Shown here piece by piece: positions 1-6,631 of a DNA stretch of 13,738 nt; within the stretch, counting starts at the first letter, position 1, and the number at the start of each line of letters is the position of its first letter. Below the pieces are notes generated by a model, which ran no database searches, was not told the origin of the DNA, and saw only the letters and a list, made by a program, of their open reading frames with translations. The DNA comes from UBA11858 sp964589145 (GTDB lineage Bacteria; Chloroflexota; Anaerolineae; Anaerolineales; UBA11858): NCBI GenBank assembly GCA_964589145.1, contig CAZPSL010000093.1, positions 1 through 13,738 on the forward strand, in the 5' to 3' direction. A program made the translations under genes and the position numbers.

Positions 1-917
1 CACGCCGAGGCCTGCGGCGAGATGCGCACCTTGGAGAAGCCGTCTGCGCTGGTGGTTTTGGGGAGACCCTGCACCGCCAGCAGATCGCGGATACCCTGCT
101 CGAACACCGGCAACTCAAAGGTGCGCATCTCGCCGCGGGCCTCGGCGTGGTGCGGCACCCGGTTGGTGACCACACCCCCCGAAATCACGCCCACGTTGAA
201 GGTCAGGTCTTGAGTGTAATCGGTCAGCGCGGCGATGCGCTCGACCACCTGCGCCGTCTGCACGATGGCGTTGGCGCCCAAAGCGTGCTGGCTGCCGGCG
301 TGCGAGGATTTGCCCTCCACGCGGACGTGGTAGGTCACCATCCCCTTGCGCTGCGTGACCAGTTGGAAAACGCCCTCCTCATGGAACCCGGCCTCGAACA
401 CCAGCGCAGCCCGCCCGTCCGCCAAGCGTTCGCGGCAGAGCGCGCCGAAATCGGGTGAGAGGGTTTCCTCGGCGGCGTTGAACAGCAGCACCCAGGTTAC
501 CGCATCGAACTCGGCAGGGGCAAACTCCCGGAATGCCTCCAGCACCATCAGCATCATCAGCGTGCCGCCTTTGATGTCGTTGGTGCCGGGGCCGTAGATG
601 CGGTCGCCCGATACCCGCCAGTGGAAATCGTTGGCGGCCTCCTCTTCGGGCGGGAAAACCGTATCCAGGTGCGAGATCAGCCCCAGTTTCGGTCCGCCGC
701 TCCCCCGCCGCGTGAGAACGAGATGATGCCCGAAATCCGGGTTCACCGAATGGATGCGTTCCGCCTCAAAGCCCAGGGGTTCAAACGCGGCGGCAATTCG
801 GTCGGCGACGGCGTCCACCCCGGCGGGGTTGGCGGTGAAACTGTTGATCTCCACCCACCCGCGCAGGTGGTCGAGGTAGCGGGGCAGGTTTTGTTGCAGG
901 TAGTTTTGGAGGGTCAT
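1..917 (-). CDS. M20-family metallopeptidase (carboxypeptidase G2 / ArgE-DapE type), C-terminus cut by window edge
   Basis: Zinc-dependent exopeptidase or deacylase of the M20 family, truncated after about 305 residues by the left edge. I translated it by hand. The start at 917 is supported by AAAGGAG ending six bases upstream on the minus strand. Family landmarks are in order: SHLDTVFP (H83, D85), GPGTNDIKGG (D114, bridging metal ligand), NAAEE (E150-E151, catalytic base pair), FEAG (E175, metal ligand) and the dimerisation-domain start GKSSHAG (H206). The HLDTVFP and SHAG sequences and their spacing resemble glutamate carboxypeptidase (CPG2) more than DapE, but the substrate cannot be read from sequence. 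No signal peptide is seen, so it is probably cytoplasmic. It is the last minus-strand gene here, separated from the upstream hydrolase by a 292-bp repeat-filled spacer, so it probably has its own promoter. Family is certain; substrate is not. Confidence 0.93.
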   Translation of the reverse strand, partial: MTLQNYLQQNLPRYLDHLRGWVEINSFTANPAGVDAVADRIAAAFEPLGFEAERIHSVNPDFGHHLVLTRRGSGGPKLGLISHLDTVFPPEEEAANDFHWRVSGDRIYGPGTNDIKGGTLMMLMVLEAFREFAPAEFDAVTWVLLFNAAEETLSPDFGALCRERLADGRAALVFEAGFHEEGVFQLVTQRKGMVTYHVRVEGKSSHAGSQHALGANAIVQTAQVVERIAALTDYTQDLTFNVGVISGGVVTNRVPHHAEARGEMRTFELPVFEQGIRDLLAVQGLPKTTSADGFSKVRISPQASA

Positions 918-931
918 TGATGGCTCCTTTT

Positions 932-1068
932 CCCCATCCCCCTTATTCCCCCTTCCCCTGAGAAGGGGGAGTTTTTCTTTCGGGTGTTTTCGGGGCACTT
1001 TGTGCCCCGAAAACACCCGCTGCCAAGCCCCCTCTCCCTTAGGGAGAGGGCAGGGGTGAGGGAGGGGA
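932..1068. repeat. Composite hairpin repeat, copy A
   Basis: C-run block (932-958), then a perfect 18-bp-arm hairpin with a TTT loop (arms 981-998 and 1002-1019), then a 9-3-9 hairpin CCCTCTCCC/TTA/GGGAGAGGG (1030-1050) running into G-runs to 1067. It shares layout, arm length and the GCAC...GTGC tip with copies at about 8200-8411 and 13011-13172, but the outer stem sequence is unrelated. It lies in the spacer between the two minus-strand hydrolase genes. Function unknown; it could end or attenuate transcription or be a non-autonomous mobile repeat. Confidence 0.85.
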
Positions 1069-1160
1069 GAATTGTTTAGAAAACAAATAGATCGCGGCGG
1101 TCTCCTGGCCTAAAGTTGTTGCTGGAACAATTTATCAAGGTGCAAAAGTGTTGCCGGTTT

Positions 1161-1193
1161 ACGACTGGCAGTCCTGTCAGGACTGCCAGTCGT
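1161..1193. repeat. 16-1-16 perfect palindrome, copy 1
   Basis: Arms acgactggcagtcctg (1161-1176) and its exact reverse complement (1178-1193) flank a single base. It lies 16 bp beyond the stop codon of the alpha/beta-hydrolase, where it could form an RNA hairpin at the 3' end. It has no U-tract typical of an intrinsic terminator. A second copy sits at 13372-13404. Confidence 0.85.
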
Positions 1194-1209
1194 CAGCGCC
1201 ATGCGAATC

Positions 1210-1965
1210 TCACGTCAGCACTTTGGCGATGAACGCCAGCGTAATCTCCGCCACGCGCCCGGCGTCGCGGTCAATCGTCACGCAATGGCCGGAGTTCTCC
1301 ATCCAGTGGATTTCCTTGAGCGTGGCGCGCACGCGGCGGTAGATTTCATCGGGGACGGCGGGGTCCACGGTGGCATCCTCTCTCCCCTGGATGATGAGCA
1401 CCGGGCGGCGGATTTGCGGCAGCAGCGGCCAGACCTGTTTCTGTAATTTTAGCAGTTGTTGCACGCCTCTGACCGGGTTAACTGTGTAACCCTTCCAGGG
1501 CAGACTTTCATCCTTGTTTTGTTTGGGGAGATAGGGGACAAAGGGCGCGATCAGGTGCAGTTTGACCTGATCCACGGGGCGGATGCGGAGTTTGAGTGCC
1601 GGAGCGTAGAGCAGCGAACCTGAAATTTGAGGGTGGTGCGCCGCCAGCCAGAGCGCCAGCACGCCCCCGGTGGATTCCCCGCCCACGAAAACGCGCTCGC
1701 AGCGGGTTGCCAGTCCCCGGTAGGCTTTCTCGGCCTCGGCGACCCAGTCGCGCCAGGTGTAGCGGTTGATGTTGGCGGGGTCGTCGGTGTTGTGCCCCGG
1801 CAGCACCGGCCCGGCGACGGTGTAGCCCGCGGCGAGCAGTTTCTCCGCCAGGGGACGCACCTCGGCGGTGGTGGCGGTGAACCCGTGCATCAGCAGCACG
1901 CCGGTCGGCCCCGCTTCCCAGAAGAACGGATCGCCGTTGAGATGGGGGTTTTGGATGAGTTCCAT
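1210..1965 (-). CDS. Alpha/beta-hydrolase, carboxylesterase / monoacylglycerol-lipase type
   Basis: 251-residue serine hydrolase of the alpha/beta fold, close in length to the Est30-like bacterial carboxylesterases that cleave short- to medium-chain acyl esters. Visible landmarks: oxyanion-hole HGF (27-29), nucleophile elbow GGESTGG with S98, acid GREDATVD with D197, and SGHCVT with H227. These complete a Ser-Asp-His triad in the expected order. The GHN segment at 57-59 and the lid-like stretch at about 120-165 (rich in L, P and K) fit this esterase group. There is no signal peptide, so it is likely cytoplasmic. It starts 37 bp after the stop of the DHH/CBS/CCA gene on the same strand and probably shares its transcript. 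No strong Shine-Dalgarno precedes the ATG. The physiological substrate is unknown, and there is no obvious functional link to tRNA processing. Confidence 0.92.
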   Translation of the reverse strand: MELIQNPHLNGDPFFWEAGPTGVLLMHGFTATTAEVRPLAEKLLAAGYTVAGPVLPGHNTDDPANINRYTWRDWVAEAEKAYRGLATRCERVFVGGESTGGVLALWLAAHHPQISGSLLYAPALKLRIRPVDQVKLHLIAPFVPYLPKQNKDESLPWKGYTVNPVRGVQQLLKLQKQVWPLLPQIRRPVLIIQGREDATVDPAVPDEIYRRVRATLKEIHWMENSGHCVTIDRDAGRVAEITLAFIAKVLT

Positions 1966-2003
1966 GTTGCAGGTTGAAGGTGACAGGCCGGGGCGGGCCG
2001 CGG

Positions 2004-4634
2004 TCAGTTGTGCGCGGTCAGCGCATCCAGCAGCGCGGCTTCTTCCGCCTCGGAGGTGATTTCACCGTCCAGCCAGGCGTTGCGCAGGGCGTCGAGAATC
2101 TGGCGGTAGCGCGGGCCGGGGGGGATGCCGCGGGCGCGCAGGTCTTCGCCGCGGGTGCGGGGGCGGATGTGCCGCCACTCGGCGAGGTAGGCGCCCAGGG
2201 CGCGGCGGATTTTTTCGTCATCGCTGGCGGCGCGGACGGCGTAAACCGCCGCCGGAGAGATGTGCGCCAGCCGGGCGCTGATCTGGCTGGGACGTGCGCC
2301 GCGCAGTTCGGGGAGGGCGCGCCACAGTTCGGCGGCCTGCTGGACGGTTTTGGCGGTGACGCGCGGGGGATGCAGGCGTTTGATCACCCCGCGGGCGCGG
2401 TCTGCCGGGAGGCGGATCAGCCACAGGGTGTAAGCCAAAACCCGATAGAGCGGCTGCCCCTTCAAATCCGGCCCGAGGTTCCATTCCGGGGGCGGGAGTT
2501 CCAGGCGGGTGAGGCGGTCTTCAATCCAGGCGTCCCACTTCAGGTCGGGATGGATGTGTTCCAAAATCTCCAGGTCGGCCAGCCGCCGCAGCATGGGGAT
2601 GCGCCGCTCCTCGGCGAGGATGTTGTCGAGTTCGTGGCGGATGCGGTCGCCGGAGACGCGGGCGAGCAGGGGACGGGCTTCCAGCAGGAGGGCGCGGGTG
2701 CGCTCGCCGAGACGGAAGCCGTAGCGCTGCTCGTAGCGCACAGCGCGCAGGATGCGGGTGGGGTCGTCAATGAAGGAGAGCGAGTGCAGCACGCGCACCA
2801 GCCCCTGCCGCAGGTCGTTGTAGCCGCCCCAGTAGTCGTGCAGTTCGCCGAAATGGCGGCCATCCAGGCGCAGGGCGAGGGTGTTGATGGTGAAATCGCG
2901 GCGGTGCAGGTCGAGTTTGATGCTGCCGCGTTCCACGGTGGGCAGGGCGGTGGGGCGGGGGTAGAACTCCGTGCGGGCGGAGATGAAATCCAGTGTGGCG
3001 GGGAGCGGGGAGCGGGGAGCGGGGGGCGATTGACTGCGGTCAGCCGTCTGTCGTCGGTGGTCTGAAACCGGCTCTCCGCTGACCCGCCACTTTGCCGTTC
3101 CGAAGCGCCGATGGGTGGTGACGCGCCCGCCAAAGCGCGCCTGCACCGCTTTTGCCAGGGCGATGGCATCGCCTTCCACCACGATGTCAAAATCCAGACT
3201 GGGGCGGTCGAGCAGCAGGTCGCGCACAAAGCCGCCCACGATGTAAATTGCCATGCGCTGTTCCTGGGCGATGGCGGCGATTTCCCTGAGCAGGGTGAGC
3301 CGCTCCGGGGGCAGGGCGGCTTCCAGTTTGTCCGCCAGGTTGCGGCCTCCGGGAGCGGGGGCTTGCGGGGCGAGGGTTTTCAGCAGGTCGGTGCGGGTGA
3401 CGATGCCGATCAGGCGGTGGCTTTCCCGCTCCACCACGGGAATCTGCCCCCAGCCGGTGTCCACCATCCGGTTTTGCAGGTACTCGATGGACTGGTCGGG
3501 GTGGACGTGGACGCTTCCGGCTTCCATCAGTTGGGCGGCGGTCAGGTTGAGTTTGTGCGCCAGGGCGCGGTCCACCGCGTGGCGGGTCACCAGCCCGACG
3601 ATTTTGCCCTCCGCCACCACGGGGTAGCCCTCGTAACCGTAGCGGCGCATCATCTCGGCGATTTTGCGGACCGGGGTTTCCGGCGCGAGCACCTGCGGAT
3701 CGCGGGACATGATCTCGCCCACGGTGATGCCCGGCTGGATGAATTTCGGCAGGATTTCGAGCAGTTCTGCATGGACGGCGGAACGGCTGCGGGATTTGAT
3801 GAGTGCTGCCGCGGCCCGTGTGTGGCCGCCGCCCCCGAAGTGCGCCGCGATTTTGCTCACGTCAATCCGGTCGCGGGTGGAGCGGGCGATCAACTGCACC
3901 CCGCCGCGGATTTCGATGACCAGGAAGAGCGCGTCGGGGTCGAGCAGGTCGCGCATTTTGTGGGCGATGGTGGAGAGTTCCTCGTCCATCCCGCGGGCAT
4001 CCCCCGCGGCGACGACGACGGTGTAGCCGTGGACGGTGTGCGTTTCGGCGTTTTGGCGCAGTTGGTCGTAGATGCGCTGCTGCGCCAGCGAGAGCGGGTG
4101 GTTGAGGTAACTGTGGGCGATGCGCAAACTCGCGCCCTGCTCCAGCAGGTAGGCGGCGGCGCGCAGGTCGCGCGGGGTGGTGCGGGTGTAGGTGAGCGAG
4201 CCGGTATCTTCGTAGATGCCCAGCAGCAGCAGCGTGGCCTGCACCACACTGAGGGGCAGGCCGCGCTCCCGGATGCCCTCCACGAAGATGGTGGTGTTGG
4301 CGCCGGTCGCTTCGTGGCGCAGTTCCCAGGTTTCGGGGAGGTCGGGGCGCGGGGTGTGATGGTCAATAATCCGCACCTGGGTTTGGTCGCTCATCCCCTT
4401 GAGGGTGGCGAGCGCCTGCGTATCCACCAGCGTCACCGCTTCGATGCGCTCCCCGCGCAGGTCGCGCGGATCCACAAAGGGCAGTTCCGCCCCGTAGAGG
4501 GTGAGGAAGGCGCGCAGGTTGCGGTTCATCCGCCGCGGCAGCACGGGGATGGACTCTTCATCCAGCAGGTGCGCGCCCAGCAGGGAGGCCAGCCCGTCGA
4601 AATCGGTTTGCTCGTGGGTGAGGATGATTTTCAT
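2004..4634 (-). CDS. Fusion protein: DHH/DHHA1 phosphoesterase + two CBS domains + class II tRNA nucleotidyltransferase (CCA- or A-adding)
   Basis: 876 residues joining two enzyme activities. Residues 1-295 are a DHH-family phosphoesterase: THEQTDFDG (D11, D13), VDTQ (D71), DHH (91-93), EDTGS (D143) and the DHHA1 glycine loop FGGGGHTRAAA (266-276), related to RecJ/NrnA nucleases. Two CBS domains follow (about 304-360 and 366-420) and may bind adenine nucleotides. From about 445 is a class II nucleotidyltransferase head: VGGFVRD (466-472), metal-binding DFD (481-483), RRDFTIN (578-584) and DDPTRILRAVRY (623-634), then a helical tRNA-binding region. This type repairs or builds tRNA 3' ends; whether it adds CCA or only A cannot be decided here. 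Residues about 521-547 are a low-complexity insert. The leader is C-rich, with no Shine-Dalgarno. The ATG is set by the conserved N-terminus. It probably heads an operon with the downstream hydrolase. Confidence 0.95.
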   Translation of the reverse strand: MKIILTHEQTDFDGLASLLGAHLLDEESIPVLPRRMNRNLRAFLTLYGAELPFVDPRDLRGERIEAVTLVDTQALATLKGMSDQTQVRIIDHHTPRPDLPETWELRHEATGANTTIFVEGIRERGLPLSVVQATLLLLGIYEDTGSLTYTRTTPRDLRAAAYLLEQGASLRIAHSYLNHPLSLAQQRIYDQLRQNAETHTVHGYTVVVAAGDARGMDEELSTIAHKMRDLLDPDALFLVIEIRGGVQLIARSTRDRIDVSKIAAHFGGGGHTRAAAALIKSRSRSAVHAELLEILPKFIQPGITVGEIMSRDPQVLAPETPVRKIAEMMRRYGYEGYPVVAEGKIVGLVTRHAVDRALAHKLNLTAAQLMEAGSVHVHPDQSIEYLQNRMVDTGWGQIPVVERESHRLIGIVTRTDLLKTLAPQAPAPGGRNLADKLEAALPPERLTLLREIAAIAQEQRMAIYIVGGFVRDLLLDRPSLDFDIVVEGDAIALAKAVQARFGGRVTTHRRFGTAKWRVSGEPVSDHRRQTADRSQSPPAPRSPLPATLDFISARTEFYPRPTALPTVERGSIKLDLHRRDFTINTLALRLDGRHFGELHDYWGGYNDLRQGLVRVLHSLSFIDDPTRILRAVRYEQRYGFRLGERTRALLLEARPLLARVSGDRIRHELDNILAEERRIPMLRRLADLEILEHIHPDLKWDAWIEDRLTRLELPPPEWNLGPDLKGQPLYRVLAYTLWLIRLPADRARGVIKRLHPPRVTAKTVQQAAELWRALPELRGARPSQISARLAHISPAAVYAVRAASDDEKIRRALGAYLAEWRHIRPRTRGEDLRARGIPPGPRYRQILDALRNAWLDGEITSEAEEAALLDALTAHN
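3000..3027. repeat. 7-bp tandem repeat (ggggagc x4) inside the CCA-domain coding sequence
   Basis: Three exact ggggagc units and a fourth with one change (ggggggc). On the coding strand they encode the Pro/Ser/Arg-rich end of an insert (residues about 521-547 of the fusion protein) between the GTAKWR and LDFISARTE conserved blocks. The reading frame is kept. A 7-bp unit shifts the frame unless it changes by multiples of three copies, so copy number here is constrained. Confidence 0.85.
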
Positions 4635-4650
4635 GGGGGAGGGGGGTCGG

Positions 4651-4680
4651 TGTTCCGGTGTCAGGTGTTCCCGTGTCAGG
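4651..4680. repeat. 15-bp tandem duplication in the divergent spacer
   Basis: Two adjacent units, tgttccggtgtcagg and tgttcccgtgtcagg, differ at one base. They lie in the probable 5' leader of the DHH/CBS/CCA gene. Confidence 0.85.
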
Positions 4681-4727
4681 GGTATTGTATCATTTTTGCC
4701 GATTCGCCGCCCGCGAACTCGTCAATA

Positions 4728-4759
4728 CGCTGATTCGCTGATTCGCTGACTCGCTGATT
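4728..4759. repeat. 8-bp tandem repeat (cgctgatt x4)
   Basis: Four consecutive 8-mers, cgctgatt, cgctgatt, cgctgact, cgctgatt, decay into cgttgcaa, which overlaps the candidate -35 box of the next gene. A microsatellite-like array in a divergent promoter region. Confidence 0.85.
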
Positions 4760-4761
4760 CG

Positions 4762-4790
4762 TTGCAATCCCTCCCCGGAGGGGGTAAAAT
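4762..4790 (+). promoter_or_regulatory. Sigma70-type promoter for the membrane-protein gene
   Basis: TTGCAA (4762-4767; four of six match TTGACA), a 17-bp spacer, then TAAAAT (4785-4790). Transcription would start at about 4796-4798, exactly at the GTG codon at 4797, implying a leaderless transcript. A GGAGGGGG run (4777-4784) lies in the spacer; if the real promoter is further upstream it would serve as a ribosome-binding site instead. Confidence 0.55.
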
Positions 4791-4796
4791 GCAATT

Positions 4797-5612
4797 GTGC
4801 CTACCACTGTTCGGTTTCTGCCTAACCTTGACCGTATCAGCGTTCTCTCTGCCACAATTTTGCTGGCGTACACGCTGACGGGGTTGATCCGCGTTCCGGC
4901 GCGGCAGTTTGCGGCTCAGTTGCCGGGTTTCTACCTGGAGATTCAGGTCAACATTCAGACGGTGGTTTCGCTGCTGGTAATTGCGCTGGCGGTCTCCGGC
5001 GCCGACTGGCTGATTGATGAGCAGCCGGCAGCGCAGGGCCGTTCTCGTTTTCAGCATTGGCTTATTCCCGCGTTAACGGCCTGGGTGATTGGCATTCCCC
5101 TGTATCAGGGGTCACTGGGTACGTACTGGTGGCTGGGGATTCTCGCTGGCGGCGGTATACTGATGCTGGTACTGACGGCGGAGTATGTGGTTGCCGATGA
5201 GCAAAACCCTTACTACGCCGTCGCCGCGGTCGGGCTGACGGCGGTCGCTTTTGCGTTGTTCTTTTTGCTGGCGATTACCTTACGGGTGATCCGGCTGCGC
5301 CTGTATCTGATGGTTCCTGCGCTGACACTGGCAACTGCGCTGATCAGTTTGCGTACGCTGAGTTTACGGATGCAGGGCAGATGGCTGTTGCTGGCTTCCG
5401 GGGTTTGCGCGGTGATTGTCGGTCAACTTGGCGCCGCAGCCCAGTACCTCCCGTTTTCTCCGATTGCTTACGGGCTGTTTCTGCTGGCTCCGGCTTACGG
5501 GGTGACGGTTTTCCTGAGCGACCTGGGTCTGGGTAAATCGCGGTGGACAGCGACAATTGAATTTGCGGCTTTGTTGTTCATCCTGTGGCTGCTGGCCTGG
5601 TGGTCACGGTAG
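4797..5612 (+). CDS. Polytopic membrane protein of unknown function
   Basis: 271 residues, strongly hydrophobic, with about eight or nine candidate membrane segments (roughly 16-32, 51-72, 88-102, 111-130, 138-163, 170-186, 196-213, 222-240 and 252-269) and short loops. There is no signal-peptide cleavage site and no motif I can tie to a known transporter or enzyme. Arginine-rich short loops (163-168 and 186-195) suggest cytoplasmic faces by the positive-inside rule. The GTG start is the only one that keeps the N-terminus; a nearby ATG at 4789 is in another frame. A candidate promoter places the transcript start at the GTG. It lies 155 bp upstream of plsY on the same strand with no terminator between them, so co-transcription is possible. 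Function unknown. Confidence 0.85.
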   Translation: MPTTVRFLPNLDRISVLSATILLAYTLTGLIRVPARQFAAQLPGFYLEIQVNIQTVVSLLVIALAVSGADWLIDEQPAAQGRSRFQHWLIPALTAWVIGIPLYQGSLGTYWWLGILAGGGILMLVLTAEYVVADEQNPYYAVAAVGLTAVAFALFFLLAITLRVIRLRLYLMVPALTLATALISLRTLSLRMQGRWLLLASGVCAVIVGQLGAAAQYLPFSPIAYGLFLLAPAYGVTVFLSDLGLGKSRWTATIEFAALLFILWLLAWWSR

Positions 5613-5641
5613 GAAATCGGAAACGCAGGAACGAGGCAGCG

Positions 5642-5764
5642 ATGCAACCTGACTTCATTTCGCGTGTTGTAAAAATCACCCGCGGCGCGGTTGGCAGGCC
5701 CGCCGTTGGCGAGTGTGGTGTTCCCTGGCTGCTGCTGATGAAATACGCTACTGGAGGTTATTGA
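5642..5764 (+). CDS. Candidate 40-residue ORF ending three bases before plsY
   Basis: An ATG-to-TGA ORF with GAGG five bases upstream of its ATG. Its stop codon lies three bases before the plsY start, and the GGAGG of plsY lies within its last codons. That arrangement would let translation of this ORF open or couple the plsY start. The peptide begins MQPDFISRVV and ends LLLMKYATGGY; no family is recognised and its amino-acid composition is not distinctive. It may be a chance ORF in a 155-bp spacer. The case rests only on the ribosome-binding site and the spacing. Confidence 0.3.
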   Translation: MQPDFISRVVKITRGAVGRPAVGECGVPWLLLMKYATGGY

Positions 5765-5767
5765 CAA

Positions 5768-6454
5768 ATGCAAATCGTACTGGGCATTGTCATTCTGATC
5801 ATCGCTTACCTGATTGGCTCCATCCCGTTTGGATTGATCATTGTCAAACTTATGACCGGACAGGATGTTCGGAAAATTGAAAGCGGCCGTACCGGAGGTA
5901 CAAATGCAATGCGGGCTGCCGGTTTATGGGTGGGTGTGACAACTGCCATTTTGGATGGATTTAAGGGGGCGGTCAGCACCTGGCTGGCGATGTGGCTGGT
6001 TCCCGATATGACCTGGATCATTGTGCTAGCCCCTGTGATGGCGATTATCGGGCACAATTATTCGATTTATCTCGTTCAACGGGATGAACGGGGTCGTCTC
6101 CGGCTGCACGGCGGAGCGGGCGGGTCTACCAGTGTAGGGGGTGCATTTGCCCTTTACCCGCCGACATTTCTGTTTATTCTCCCCATTGCCGGGTTTATTT
6201 TGTACTTCGTGGGTTATGCTTCAGTTGCAACTATGAGCGCGCCGCTTATTGCCACGGTGATTTTCGTCATCATGGCCTGGATGGGAGAACTCCCGTGGGC
6301 CTATGTGGTTTACGGTATTCTGGCAGAACTTTTACTGCTGTACGCTTTGCGTCCCAACATCAAGCGGCTGATGAATGGCACAGAGCGGCTAATTGGACGG
6401 CGGGCCAAGAAACGGGCGGAGATGGCGCGCAAAACAAATGATACCGGCGGATAA
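5768..6454 (+). CDS. plsY: PlsY-like glycerol-3-phosphate acyltransferase with altered motifs
   Basis: 228-residue integral membrane enzyme. The PlsY family transfers an acyl group from acyl phosphate to glycerol-3-phosphate, the first step of phospholipid synthesis. Landmarks: GSIPFG (17-22), S39-G-R-T-G-G-T-N46 with R49, LDGFKG (62-67), GHNYSIYL (95-102), HGGAGGSTSVGG (114-125) and RPNIKRLMNGTE (195-206). Hydrophobic segments at about 3-28, 53-78, 82-103, 130-152, 156-172 and 178-195 match the family fold. Two motifs deviate: the usual SGNxGATN has R41 in place of Asn, and the usual GGKGVAT has A117 in place of Lys, preceded by a charged insert (about 104-113). It is therefore a diverged paralogue, possibly with changed activity. 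GGAGG lies ten bases before the ATG. A strong terminator follows immediately. Confidence 0.88.
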   Translation: MQIVLGIVILIIAYLIGSIPFGLIIVKLMTGQDVRKIESGRTGGTNAMRAAGLWVGVTTAILDGFKGAVSTWLAMWLVPDMTWIIVLAPVMAIIGHNYSIYLVQRDERGRLRLHGGAGGSTSVGGAFALYPPTFLFILPIAGFILYFVGYASVATMSAPLIATVIFVIMAWMGELPWAYVVYGILAELLLLYALRPNIKRLMNGTERLIGRRAKKRAEMARKTNDTGG

Positions 6455-6483
6455 AAAACGGCTCAAAAAGCGAGCCGCTTTTT
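6453..6483. terminator. Bidirectional intrinsic terminator
   Basis: Stem CGGCTC (6459-6464) / GAGCCG (6472-6477) with a 7-nt loop, a T-run after it on the plus strand (6479-6483) and an A-run before it (6453-6458), which becomes a T-run on the minus strand. It overlaps the end of plsY and lies about 150 bp downstream of the phosphohexomutase on the minus strand, so it could serve both converging transcripts. Confidence 0.88.
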
Positions 6484-6547
6484 CTTAACGGTACTTTCGC
6501 TCTGATTGCTGGTTGGTGTTTTTTTGGGGATCATGCCGAAAGGGGCA

Positions 6548-6585
6548 GGCAAAAGACGCAGAACGACGGAGTTCCCCCCTCCCCC
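6548..6585. repeat. Degenerate third copy of the dispersed AAAAGATGTAGAA repeat
   Basis: gcaggcaaaagacgcagaac followed by gacg and a C-run resembles gcaagcaaaagatgtagaac plus aacg and a C-run at 8168-8205. The match is partial. It lies between plsY and the phosphohexomutase gene. Confidence 0.5.
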
Positions 6586-6631
6586 CGTGCTGCAAAACGG
6601 GCGCTCCGCGCCTGATCCGAATTTGGGTTAG

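Noticed and set aside
1974..3065. Plus-strand open frame of 363 codons
   Set aside because: Also antisense to the fusion gene's C-terminal part; composition is a Gly/Ala/Val-rich shadow.
3111..4733. Long plus-strand open frame of 540 codons opposite the DHH/CBS/CCA gene
   Set aside because: It is the antisense of a clearly recognisable enzyme with intact motifs; the GC-rich codon pattern leaves antisense frames open. The predicted protein resembles no family.
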